Of a stretch of DNA of 64,000 bases, positions 7,902-15,626 are shown in pieces; position 1 is the stretch's first letter; each line of letters opens with the position of its first letter. The notes below the pieces were generated by a model. The model did not search any database and had not been told where the DNA came from. It worked only from the letters and a program-made list of their open reading frames with translations. Both the position numbers and the translations under genes were made by a program. Origin of the DNA: Aquincola tertiaricarbonis (GTDB lineage: Bacteria > Pseudomonadota > Gammaproteobacteria > Burkholderiales > Burkholderiaceae_C); assembly GCF_000969605.1 (NCBI RefSeq), contig NZ_JZUE01000004.1:248001-312000 (forward strand). The letters run 5' to 3'.

Positions 7902-9467
7902 ATGCCCGCTTCCATTCCCCGCTACCTGGCCCAGACCGCGCAGCGCCTGCCCGACAAGGTGGCCATCGTCTCGCGCGAGCGTTCCATCACCTTCGGCGAG
8001 CTGCAGGCGCAGGCCCAGGCCACCGCGCTGTGCCTGCGCGAGATGGGCCTGCAGCCCGGCGACCGCGTGGGCATCTGCATGGAAAAGACCATCGACCAGG
8101 TGCTGGCCATCCTGGGCGTGCTGCATGCGAATGCGGTGGTGGTGCCCATCCTGCCGCGGCTGAAGGCGCCCAACATCCGCCACATCATCGAGAACTCGGG
8201 CATGGCCGCGATGGTGACCGACGCCGACCGGCTGGGCGAGGTGAGCGACTTCGCCGGCATCACGCGGCTGATCACCGGCCACGGCGAGGTGAGCAACGAC
8301 TGGCCCAACCTGCCCTACCTGCGCCGCTTCACCCAGCCGCGCAACATCTTCGACCGCATCGGCAACGACAACGCGGCCATCATCTATTCGTCGGGCTCCA
8401 CCGGCCGGCCCAAGGGCATCCTCATCTCGCACCGCAACCTGGCCGAGGGCGCGGACATCGTGGCCGAGTACCTGGGCACGCGGGAGGACGACCGCATCGG
8501 CTGCATGCTGTCGTTCAACTTCGACTACGGCATGAACCAGATCTGGCAGACCATCCGCCAGGGCTGCACCCTGGTGCTGCATGAGCTGGCCCTGCCCAAC
8601 GACCTGTTCGCGATGATGGCCAAGGAGCGCATCACCGCGCTGCCGGTGATGCCGGTCTTCATCACCAAGATGTTCGACCGCCGGCTCAAGGTGAACACCG
8701 CGGCCTTCGACTTCTCCGCCCTGCGCTACGTGTGCTCCACCGGCGGGCGGCTGTCCGACGACATGATCTCCGACCTGCGCGGCGCCTTCCCGCAGGCGCA
8801 GGTCTATTCGATGTTCGGCCTCACCGAGGCCTTCCGCGCCACCTACCTGCCGCCGGACAAGCTGGCCAGCCATCCGCAGTCGGTGGGCCGCAGCATCCCC
8901 GACTGCCAGGTGATGGTGCTGGACGAGAACGGCGACGAATGCCCGCCGCATGTGGTGGGCGAGCTGGTGCAGCGCGGCGCCACCGTCACCAAGGGCTACT
9001 GGAACGACCCGGAGAACACCGCCAAGACCTTCAGGACACATCCGCGTTTTCCCGGCGAGACGCTGGTGTTCTCCGGCGACCGGGTGTACCGGGACGAGAA
9101 CGACTTCATCTACTTCGTCGCCCGCGCCGACGACATGATCAAGACCAAGGGCTTCCGCGTCAGCCCCACCGAGGTGGAGATCGAGGTGGTGCGCCATCCC
9201 GAGGTGGTGGAGGCGGTGGCCTTCGCGGTGCCCAACATCAGCGTGGGCGAGGACGTGGCCTGCGCCTACACCACCGTCAGCGGCAAGCCGCTGCCGGAGG
9301 CGGTGTTCCGCCAGTTCCTCAAGGGCGGCCTGCCCAGCCACATGGTGCCGGCGCTGCTGCTGCACTTCGACGGCTTCCCCATCCTGGGCAATGCCGGCAA
9401 GCTGGACCGCAAGGCCATCAAGCAGGCCGCGCTGGAGCGGCTGGCCGCCACGCCGCCGGCGGCCTGA
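7902..9467 (+). CDS. AMP-forming acyl/aminoacyl-ACP ligase (ANL superfamily)
   Basis: A 521-residue adenylate-forming enzyme of full family length. The P-loop-like A3 motif YSSGSTGRPKG is at 162-172; FGLTEAFRATY matches the A5 region; SGDRVYRDENDFIYFVARADD is the A7-A8 hinge; GNAGKLDRKAIK near residue 500 holds the A10 catalytic Lys. It should activate a carboxylate with ATP and pass it to a thiol. Because an ACP gene sits 7 bases upstream and glutamate mutase plus a PLP decarboxylase follow, loading of 3-methylaspartate or another amino acid onto that ACP, as VinN does, is a reasonable inference. An acyl-CoA ligase role, or the exosortase-A-system-associated ligase subfamily, are alternatives. 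Confidence 0.88.
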   Translation: MPASIPRYLAQTAQRLPDKVAIVSRERSITFGELQAQAQATALCLREMGLQPGDRVGICMEKTIDQVLAILGVLHANAVVVPILPRLKAPNIRHIIENSGMAAMVTDADRLGEVSDFAGITRLITGHGEVSNDWPNLPYLRRFTQPRNIFDRIGNDNAAIIYSSGSTGRPKGILISHRNLAEGADIVAEYLGTREDDRIGCMLSFNFDYGMNQIWQTIRQGCTLVLHELALPNDLFAMMAKERITALPVMPVFITKMFDRRLKVNTAAFDFSALRYVCSTGGRLSDDMISDLRGAFPQAQVYSMFGLTEAFRATYLPPDKLASHPQSVGRSIPDCQVMVLDENGDECPPHVVGELVQRGATVTKGYWNDPENTAKTFRTHPRFPGETLVFSGDRVYRDENDFIYFVARADDMIKTKGFRVSPTEVEIEVVRHPEVVEAVAFAVPNISVGEDVACAYTTVSGKPLPEAVFRQFLKGGLPSHMVPALLLHFDGFPILGNAGKLDRKAIKQAALERLAATPPAA

Positions 9468-9481
9468 CGGGCACGCGAGCC

Positions 9482-9913
9482 ATGCCGCAGCAGCCACCCC
9501 GCATCGTCATCGGCGTCATCGGCGACGACATCCACATCGTGGGCAACCGCATCATGCAGCTGGCGCTGGAAGAATCGGGCTGCCAGGTGTTCAACCTGCG
9601 CACCCGCAACCGGCCGGAGCACTTCTGCCAGGCCGCGCTGGAGGTCAATGCCGACGCCATCTTCGTCAGCTCGCTCAACGGCGAGGGCGAGTACTGGTGC
9701 GCCGGCCTGCGCGAGCAGCTGCAGCGCCTGGGCCTGGGCCGGGTGCTGCTGTACGTGGGCGGCAACGTGGTGGTGGGCAACCGGCCGGAGGCCGAGGTGG
9801 TGGCCCTGTTCAAGGGCTACGGCTTCGACCGCGTGTACCACCAGCGGCCCGACATCGGCGCGGCCATCAACGACCTGTTCGAGGACCTGCAGCATGGCCC
9901 GACCCAGCATTGA
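9482..9913 (+). CDS. glmS: Methylaspartate (glutamate) mutase S subunit, B12-binding
   Basis: A 143-residue protein that fits the small subunit of adenosylcobalamin-dependent glutamate mutase. DxHxxG at residues 16-21 (DIHIVG) supplies the His that replaces dimethylbenzimidazole as the cobalt ligand. SSLNGEGE and YVGGNVVVG are the remaining loops of the cobalamin-binding Rossmann-like fold. With the epsilon subunit it interconverts L-glutamate and (2S,3S)-3-methylaspartate. The E-subunit gene overlaps its end by 20 bases. Note that the symbol glmS is also used for glucosamine-6-phosphate synthase, which is unrelated. Confidence 0.92.
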   Translation: MPQQPPRIVIGVIGDDIHIVGNRIMQLALEESGCQVFNLRTRNRPEHFCQAALEVNADAIFVSSLNGEGEYWCAGLREQLQRLGLGRVLLYVGGNVVVGNRPEAEVVALFKGYGFDRVYHQRPDIGAAINDLFEDLQHGPTQH

Positions 9914-11300
9914 TGCCCGCCTGCCCCATATCGACAGCCAGCGTGCGCAGGTGCTGGCCCATCCGCTGGCCCGCGGGCTGGACCCGGCCGAGGTGGCGCG
10001 CCACCTGGCCGGCCTGCCGGCGCAGCGCTTTCCCAGCACGATGTACGGCAGCCGCGGCCCGCTGCCGCTGATCCAGCCGCGCGGCGGCGTGCCCACCTTC
10101 GACGAGCAGCTGATGCTCACCCGCGCGCTCAGCGACGCCGGTGCCGACTTCATCCCGCTGACCATCGACAGCTGCACCCGCCACAACCAGTACGACACCG
10201 CGATGCAGCTGCTGCGCCGCAGCGAGGAGGAAGGCCGCAGCCTGCTCAACGGCTACCCGCTGGTGTGCCATGGCCATGAGCTCACGCGGCAGCTGTACGA
10301 AGGGCTGGACAAGCCGGTGAGCCTGCGCCACGGCACGCCCGATGCGCGGCTGCTGGTGGAGCTGGCCATCGCCTCGGGCATCGTGGAGATCGAAGGCGGC
10401 GGGCTGTGCTACTGCCTGCCCTACTCCGAAGGCTTTCCGCTGGACCGGGCGCTGCTGCACTGGCAGTACGTGGACCGGGTGTGCGCGCTGTACTCCACGC
10501 CCGGCCGGCCGGTGCATCGCGAGAGCTTCGGCCCGCTGAGCGCCACGCTGGTGCCGCCGGTCATCGCCATCACGGTGCAGATCGCCGAAGCGCTGCTGGC
10601 GGCCGAGCAGGGCGTGATGTCCTTCGCCGTGAGCTTCGGCCAGACCGGCTCCTTCGTGCAGGACGTGGCCACCGCGCGCGTGCTGCGGGCGCTGGCCCGC
10701 GAGGCGCTGGACGAGCACGGCTTCGCCGACGTGCAGCTGCGTCTGGTCTACCACCAGTGGATGGGCCAGTTCCCGATGCAGCGCGAGCGGGCGGCCGCGC
10801 TGATCGCCGGCTCGGCCGTGGTGGCCGGCGCCATCGATGCCGACAAGATCGTGGTCAAGACGGTGGACGAGGCCTTCGGCGTGCCCCGGCCCGAGGTGAA
10901 TGCGCAGGCGGTGGATGCGGTGCGCTACGTGCTGCGCACCTTCGCGCTGCCGGGCGGCACCGCCTCGCCGCAGATCGATGCCGAGGCCGCGCTGATCGAG
11001 AGCGAGGTGCGCAGCCTGCTGCAGGCCATCTACGGCCTGTCCGGCGACATGTTCTGGGAGAGCGTGTACCGCGCCTTCCAGATGGGCTGGATCGACCTGC
11101 CCTTCTCGCCGCATGCCGACAATGCCAACAAGCTGGTGACGATGCGCGATGCGCAGCAGTCCATCCGCATCGCCGACCCCGGTGCGCTGCCGCTGCCCCC
11201 GCAGGCCATCGCCGCCGAGCGGCGCGCCATCGATGCCCGGCCCGACAACGGCGAGAAGACCTACCGGCGCATGCTGGCCGACATCTCGATGATGGTGTGA
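9894..11300 (+). CDS. glmE: Methylaspartate (glutamate) mutase E subunit
   Basis: A 468-residue catalytic subunit, close to the roughly 483 residues of clostridial glutamate mutase epsilon. Family segments include STMYGSRGPLPLIQPRGG near the N terminus, PLTIDSCTRHNQYDTA, GYPLVCHG, and SFGQTGSFVQDVATARVLR in the barrel. It forms the radical TIM barrel that binds glutamate on top of the cobalamin of the S subunit. The chosen ATG lies inside the end of the S gene, giving translational coupling; a longer reading frame upstream is a shadow of that gene. In many bacteria this enzyme serves glutamate fermentation; here the neighbours suggest precursor supply for an ACP-bound product. Confidence 0.92.
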   Translation: MARPSIDARLPHIDSQRAQVLAHPLARGLDPAEVARHLAGLPAQRFPSTMYGSRGPLPLIQPRGGVPTFDEQLMLTRALSDAGADFIPLTIDSCTRHNQYDTAMQLLRRSEEEGRSLLNGYPLVCHGHELTRQLYEGLDKPVSLRHGTPDARLLVELAIASGIVEIEGGGLCYCLPYSEGFPLDRALLHWQYVDRVCALYSTPGRPVHRESFGPLSATLVPPVIAITVQIAEALLAAEQGVMSFAVSFGQTGSFVQDVATARVLRALAREALDEHGFADVQLRLVYHQWMGQFPMQRERAAALIAGSAVVAGAIDADKIVVKTVDEAFGVPRPEVNAQAVDAVRYVLRTFALPGGTASPQIDAEAALIESEVRSLLQAIYGLSGDMFWESVYRAFQMGWIDLPFSPHADNANKLVTMRDAQQSIRIADPGALPLPPQAIAAERRAIDARPDNGEKTYRRMLADISMMV

Positions 11301-11308
11301 GCAGCTCC

Positions 11309-12577
11309 ATGTTCAACGACCACGCCCGCCTGCCACCCGCGCGCATCGCGCTGGACATCGGCTCCACCGTCGTCAAGCTGGCCTGGCTGGACGACGCCGG
11401 CGGCCTGGCCGAGCAGCGCTTCTATCCGCGCGACTTCCAGGCCGGCATCCGCCGCCAGGTGATGGCGCTGCTGGCCGAGCACGGCATCGACCCCGACCAG
11501 CAGCCGGTGCTGGCCTGCTCGTCCGCCAACGGCGGCCTGCGCGTGGGCATCGTGTGCCTGAGCCCGCTGTTCAGCGGTGCAGCGCTGCGCAACCAGGTGC
11601 TGCTGGCCGGCGCCAACCCCGAATACGTGCATGCCTTCGACGAGGCCCGCGGCGACCTGCGCCGGGTCGACCTGCTGCTGGTGGGCGGCGGCATCGACTG
11701 CGAGGACGCCGGGCCGATGGCCCAGCGGCTGGCCGGCTTCGACATCGGCCGCTATCCGCACGGCGCGCTGGTGTATGCGGGCAACCGCCACCTTGCCGAA
11801 GCCTTCCGACAGCGCCATCCGCAGGCGCTGGTGATAGCCAACCCGCAGGGCGACAGCCTGAGCAACCGCGTGGGCAGCGTGTTCGAGTGCGTGCGCCGCG
11901 CCTACCTGGCCGACCTGGTGTTCAAGGAAGGCGTGAGCGAGCTGCCACCTTCCATCGCCCACCGCATCCGGCCCACGCCGGAGGTGGCCAGCCGCGGCTT
12001 CCTGCGCGCAGTGCTGGGCCAGACCGGCCTGCCGGTGGTGGGCAACTGCCTGGCGCTGGACGTGGGCGGCGCCACCACCGACCTGCACTACACCGTGGAG
12101 CTGGTGGCCGAGGACAGCCCGGCCCGGCCGGCCAGCGGCGTGTCGGTGGCGCGCTATGTGTTCGCCGACCTGGGCATCGTGGCCTCGCGCGACACCTTGC
12201 TGCAGCAGCTGCGCAGCCATCCGCAGCTGTATGAATTCCTGGTGGCCTGCCACGGCAGCGACGTGCGCGGCCTGTATGCGGCGCTGCGCGAAGGCGAGGC
12301 CGAACCCACGCCGGCGCTGCTGGCGCATGGCTGCCTGTTCCTGGCGCTGGACCGCTTCGCCCGCGGCCACGGCCCGGGACTGCCCACCGGCCAGCTGGAC
12401 GCGGTGGCCCAGGTGCTGCTGACCGGCGGCGCCGGCCAGCTGATGGAGCCGCCGGTGGTGGCCCGGCTGCTGGCGCTGCTGCAACGCCCCGGCACGCCCG
12501 CGCCGCGGGTGCAGGTGGACAGCCGCTACGAGATCTGGGTGGCCGGCATCACCGCCACCGAAGAGGTGCACCCATGA
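11309..12577 (+). CDS. glmL: MutL/GlmL-type ATPase associated with glutamate mutase
   Basis: A 422-residue member of the actin-like ATPase family encoded between or beside glutamate mutase subunits. ALDIGSTVVKLAWLD near the N terminus is the phosphate-1 motif; LDVGGATTDLHYTVE is the phosphate-2 motif; LTGGAGQLM near the C terminus resembles the adenosine motif. MutL proteins are thought to reactivate or chaperone the B12 mutase. The gene begins 8 bases after the E-subunit stop and overlaps the decarboxylase gene by 4 bases (ATGA). It is not the DNA mismatch-repair MutL. Confidence 0.88.
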   Translation: MFNDHARLPPARIALDIGSTVVKLAWLDDAGGLAEQRFYPRDFQAGIRRQVMALLAEHGIDPDQQPVLACSSANGGLRVGIVCLSPLFSGAALRNQVLLAGANPEYVHAFDEARGDLRRVDLLLVGGGIDCEDAGPMAQRLAGFDIGRYPHGALVYAGNRHLAEAFRQRHPQALVIANPQGDSLSNRVGSVFECVRRAYLADLVFKEGVSELPPSIAHRIRPTPEVASRGFLRAVLGQTGLPVVGNCLALDVGGATTDLHYTVELVAEDSPARPASGVSVARYVFADLGIVASRDTLLQQLRSHPQLYEFLVACHGSDVRGLYAALREGEAEPTPALLAHGCLFLALDRFARGHGPGLPTGQLDAVAQVLLTGGAGQLMEPPVVARLLALLQRPGTPAPRVQVDSRYEIWVAGITATEEVHP

Positions 12578-13839
12578 CCGCCGCCCTGCTGCCCGCGGTG
12601 GACTGGACGGCCACGCCGCCCGCGCAATGGCAGGCGCTGGCCGAAGCGCACGGCACGCCGCTGTACCTGCTGGATGCCGACGTGGTGGCCCAGCGGGTGC
12701 AGGCGGTGCGCGAGGCCTTCGGCGGCCTGGCTCAGGTGTATTACGCGGTCAAGGCCAACCCGAACCTGGGCCTGCTGCGGGCGCTGGCCGGCGTGGTGGA
12801 CGGGCTGGACATCTCCTCCGGCGGCGAGTTGGCGCAGGCCCGGCTGGCCGGCCATGATCCGGCGGCGATGAGCTTCGCCGGCCCGGGCAAGACGGACGAG
12901 GAACTGCAGGACGCCATCGCCGCCGGCGTGGGCGGCATCAGCTGCGAATCGCTGCGGGAGCTGGACCGCTGCGCCGCGCTGGCGCGCCGGCTCGACCGGC
13001 CGGCCCGGGTGCTGCTGCGGGTGAACCCCATCGCGCCCAACCGCGGCTACGGCGTGAAGATGGGCGGCCGGCCGGTGCAGTTCGGCATCGACGAGGCCGC
13101 GCTGGACGAGGCCGTGGCCCGCCTGCAGGCCCACGGCCCGGCCCTGCAGTTCCAGGGCCTGCATGCCTATGTGGGCAGCCAGTGCTTCGACGCCGCGGTC
13201 GTGGCCGAGACCACGCGCGACACCTTGCGCATCGCCGGGCAGCTGGCTGACCGCCACGGCCTGGTAAGCCGGTTGCTCAACCTGGGCGGTGGCTTCGGCC
13301 TGGGGCAGTCCGCCGAGCGCAAGCTGCTGGACCTGGCCGCGGCCGGCGGGATGCTGCAGCCCGACTTCCAGGCCTGGCGGCAGCGCTTTCCCATGGGCAC
13401 GCTGCTGTTCGAGCTGGGCCGCTACCTCACGGCCGAGGCCGGCGTGTACGTCACCCGCGTGGTGGACACCAAGGCCTCGCGCGGCAAGGCCTACGTGGTG
13501 TGCGACGGCGGCCTGAACCACCAGCTGGCCGCGGCCGGCACCTTCGGTGCGGCGCTGCGGGGCAACTTCCCGCTGTTCAACCTCAGCCGGCCCGAGGCCG
13601 AGCCGACGGCCTGCCAGGTGGCCGGCCCGTCCTGCAATCCCACCGACCTGCTGGGCGTGGATGCCACCCTGCCCACGCCGCAGCCGGGCGACCTGATCGG
13701 CGTAGGCCAGTCAGGCGCCTACGGCCTGACCGCCAGCCCGCTGCTGTTCCTGGGCCACGACACGCCGGTGGAGCTGGTGCGCCGCCACGGCGAGGTGAGC
13801 GTGGGGCGGCGCAGGCATTCGGTGCTGGACTTCAATTAG
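12574..13839 (+). CDS. Type-III-fold PLP decarboxylase (DapDC-like), likely acting on an ACP-bound amino acid
   Basis: A 421-residue alanine-racemase-fold decarboxylase. Lys60 in YYAVKANPN is the PLP Schiff-base residue; HAYVGSQ, the glycine loop LNLGGGFG, GPSCNPTD (catalytic Cys from the partner subunit) and GQSGAYG are all in order. Diaminopimelate decarboxylase would be the default annotation. However, it is translationally coupled to glutamate mutase and lies downstream of an ACP and a ligase, as BtrK (glutamyl-ACP decarboxylase, butirosin) and VinO (methylaspartyl-ACP decarboxylase, vicenistatin) do in their clusters. The expected product would be 3-aminoisobutyryl-ACP. The exosortase-A-associated decarboxylase family is another possible relation. 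Last gene of the run. Confidence 0.85.
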   Translation: MTAALLPAVDWTATPPAQWQALAEAHGTPLYLLDADVVAQRVQAVREAFGGLAQVYYAVKANPNLGLLRALAGVVDGLDISSGGELAQARLAGHDPAAMSFAGPGKTDEELQDAIAAGVGGISCESLRELDRCAALARRLDRPARVLLRVNPIAPNRGYGVKMGGRPVQFGIDEAALDEAVARLQAHGPALQFQGLHAYVGSQCFDAAVVAETTRDTLRIAGQLADRHGLVSRLLNLGGGFGLGQSAERKLLDLAAAGGMLQPDFQAWRQRFPMGTLLFELGRYLTAEAGVYVTRVVDTKASRGKAYVVCDGGLNHQLAAAGTFGAALRGNFPLFNLSRPEAEPTACQVAGPSCNPTDLLGVDATLPTPQPGDLIGVGQSGAYGLTASPLLFLGHDTPVELVRRHGEVSVGRRRHSVLDFN

Positions 13840-13856
13840 TTTCGGATTCGCCGAAA
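13840..13856. promoter_or_regulatory. Candidate HipB operator 1 (perfect inverted repeat)
   Basis: TTTCGG-ATTCG-CCGAAA, a 6-bp inverted repeat with a 5-base spacer, begins one base after the decarboxylase stop. The same TTTCGG/CCGAAA half-sites occur again in the promoter and at the start codon of hipB, so it reads as the outermost of three operator elements. Confidence 0.55.
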
Positions 13857-13873
13857 TTTGGAGTACATCCGAG

Positions 13874-13902
13874 TTGATACGGCGTCAGTTTCGGAATATC
13901 AG
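13874..13902 (+). promoter_or_regulatory. Candidate hipBA promoter
   Basis: TTGATA (13874-13879) and TATCAG (13897-13902) are separated by 17 bases and match sigma-70 -35 and -10 hexamers at 5 and 4 of 6 positions. The segment is clearly richer in A+T than its surroundings. The TTTCGGAAT half-site at 13889-13897 lies in the spacer and touches the -10, so a bound HipB would block polymerase. Confidence 0.5.
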
Positions 13903-13954
13903 CAATAGACTTGCAGGGAACGAGCTTTCCCAGCTCACGACTGAAATTCCGAAA
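13889..13954. promoter_or_regulatory. Candidate HipB operators 2 and 3 (distant inverted repeat)
   Basis: TTTCGGAAT (13889-13897) is the exact reverse complement of ATTCCGAAA (13946-13954). The second copy ends on the A of the hipB ATG. Sites about 57 bases apart on opposite strands, together with the upstream palindrome, would allow looping or cooperative autorepression, as is common for HipB proteins. Confidence 0.55.
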
Positions 13955-14226
13955 TGAGCGATGCATCCAGCCGCCGACCTGTCCTGCTGACGTCAGCGCC
14001 TGTGCTCGGCCCGCTCGTGCGAGAGCGACGCAAATCGCAGGCCTTGCGCATCGACGATGCCGCCGCGCTGCTCGGCGTGTCGGTGGATCTGATGTCCCGG
14101 CTGGAGAACGGCCGAGGGTCGGTGCGCCTGGACAAGGCGCTGGCCGTGCTGGATGGGCTGGGCCTCGCTCTGATGGTGCTTCCCAAGGAGCACCCGTGGA
14201 CCCGTCAGGCCGACAGCCAGGACTGA
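13954..14226 (+). CDS. hipB: HipB-like antitoxin, XRE-family DNA-binding protein
   Basis: A 90-residue protein with one helix-turn-helix: LGPLVRERRKSQ is followed by the recognition unit LRIDDAAALLGVSVDLMSRLENGRG (about residues 32-56), the typical XRE/HipB pattern. It should neutralise the HipA kinase and repress its own promoter through the TTTCGG inverted repeats around it. The stop is 10 bases before hipA. No good Shine-Dalgarno sequence is visible before the ATG, and the last operator half-site overlaps the start codon. Confidence 0.88.
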   Translation: MSDASSRRPVLLTSAPVLGPLVRERRKSQALRIDDAAALLGVSVDLMSRLENGRGSVRLDKALAVLDGLGLALMVLPKEHPWTRQADSQD

Positions 14227-14236
14227 GGCGGCACCC

Positions 14237-15595
14237 GTGAGCCATGCACTGCGCGTCTGGGCAGGGGACACCCCCATCGCCAGGATCGAACACGAGGGGC
14301 GCGACGACCGCTGGAGTCTGAGCTATGCCGAGCCTTGGGTCGCCGAAGCGTATGCCTACCCACTGTCACCAACGCTGCCCTTGAAGCGCCCGACGGACGG
14401 CTACGCCTCAGCATCCATCAAGCGCTTCATCGAGCATCTGTTGCCCGAAGGCAGGGCGCTGGACGTGGCGGTCGCCTACAACGGCCTCACGAGAACCAAC
14501 GTCTTCGGCCTCATCTGGGCACTGGGTGCGGAGACGGCGGGCGCCTTGCGCTTTACCGGCGATTCCGCGGCGTCGCCCGCCGCCGGCGAGCCGCGGCTGC
14601 GCGAAATTCCCCTGCAGGAACTCGAACAGCGCATTGCCGAGCGCAACCATGTGCCGCTGAACGTCTGGGACGGCCAGGTGCGCATGTCGGTGGCCGGGCT
14701 GCAGGACAAGCTGCTGGTCTACCTCGACCGGCCCCTGGCGGACGGCGGGCGGCTGTTTCTGGTGGATGGGCAGCGGCTGGCATCTACGCACATCCTCAAG
14801 CCCGACGCCACCAATCCCCAGACGCCCCACCTGGTGGTCAATGAGCACTTCTGCATGTCACTGGCCCGCCGCATGGGCCTGCCGGCCGCCGAAGTGGGCC
14901 TGCTGCGCACGCCCCGGCCCGTGCTGGTCGTGCGGCGCTTCGACCGTGCAGTGGAGCAAGCCGACGGCCAGACGGCGGTTCTCCGGAGGCACATCATCGA
15001 CGCCTGCCAGGCCTGTGACCTGTCGGTCGCCTACAAGTACGAACGCAACCTGGGCAACGCATCTGCCGTGCGGCACATCCGCGATGGCGTGAGCTTCGAG
15101 CGATTGTTCGGCTGCGTCGAACTCACGGCCTCCAAGGCCACCGCGCGGCTGGCCATGCTGCGCTGGGCACTTTTCCAGTTCCTCATCGGCAACAGCGATG
15201 CGCACGGCAAGAACTTCTCGTTCTTCGTCCGCCCGGGCGGCCTGCTGGAACCCGCCCCCTGGTACGACCTGGTGAGCGTCCTGCAGTACGGCGGCTTCGA
15301 CACCGAGCTGGCCATGGCCTGGGGCGACGAGTTCAGCCATGCCCATGTTTCGCCGTTTGCGTTGGCGGACTTCGCTGCGCGCTGCGGCATCGACCGCCAG
15401 CTGATGCGCCGCGAAGGTCAGCGCCTTGCAAAAGTGGCTGTTGCCGAGGCAGCGGCCCAGGCCCAGGCCACCGACTACCAAGGCGAAGCCGAACAAGCCT
15501 TCGTGCGCGGCATCGCCCGCTTCGTGACCGAGCAGGCGCGACGGCTGGCGCAAGCGGTGGCGGACGCCGCTCGCTGGAAGGCCGAGTACCTCTGA
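14237..15595 (+). CDS. hipA: HipA-family serine/threonine kinase toxin
   Basis: A 452-residue kinase starting at GTG. The N-terminal HipA domain (SHALRVWAGDTPIARIEH, then FIEHLLPEGRALDVA) precedes the catalytic lobe with SVAGLQDKLL (ATP-binding loop), LVVNEHFCMSLARRMGLP and the conserved LIGNSDAHGKNFSFF; Asn319, Asp321 and His323 are the catalytic and metal-binding positions. HipA toxins phosphorylate glutamyl-tRNA synthetase or related targets and induce dormancy. All key residues appear intact. It forms an operon with hipB; the pair looks like an insert between the biosynthetic run and a receptor gene, with somewhat less GC-biased codon use than its neighbours. Confidence 0.92.
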   Translation: MSHALRVWAGDTPIARIEHEGRDDRWSLSYAEPWVAEAYAYPLSPTLPLKRPTDGYASASIKRFIEHLLPEGRALDVAVAYNGLTRTNVFGLIWALGAETAGALRFTGDSAASPAAGEPRLREIPLQELEQRIAERNHVPLNVWDGQVRMSVAGLQDKLLVYLDRPLADGGRLFLVDGQRLASTHILKPDATNPQTPHLVVNEHFCMSLARRMGLPAAEVGLLRTPRPVLVVRRFDRAVEQADGQTAVLRRHIIDACQACDLSVAYKYERNLGNASAVRHIRDGVSFERLFGCVELTASKATARLAMLRWALFQFLIGNSDAHGKNFSFFVRPGGLLEPAPWYDLVSVLQYGGFDTELAMAWGDEFSHAHVSPFALADFAARCGIDRQLMRREGQRLAKVAVAEAAAQAQATDYQGEAEQAFVRGIARFVTEQARRLAQAVADAARWKAEYL

Positions 15596-15626
15596 ACGCC
15601 GACGGCGCGTTCGAGGCGCAGGCGGG

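Noticed and set aside
6703-9481. Cobalamin riboswitch controlling the B12-dependent mutase genes
   Set aside because: The genes from ACP to mutase are separated by 15 bases or less, and the 174-base gap at 6703-6876 shows no B12-box-like conserved element.
11309-12577. DNA mismatch repair MutL
   Set aside because: The protein has actin-like ATPase phosphate motifs (ALDIGST, LDVGGATTD), not the GHKL ATPase motifs of repair MutL.
12574-13839. Simple call as lysA, diaminopimelate decarboxylase
   Set aside because: Motifs fit, but coupling to glutamate mutase, ACP and ligase genes makes a biosynthetic ACP-dependent decarboxylase more likely; gene symbol withheld.
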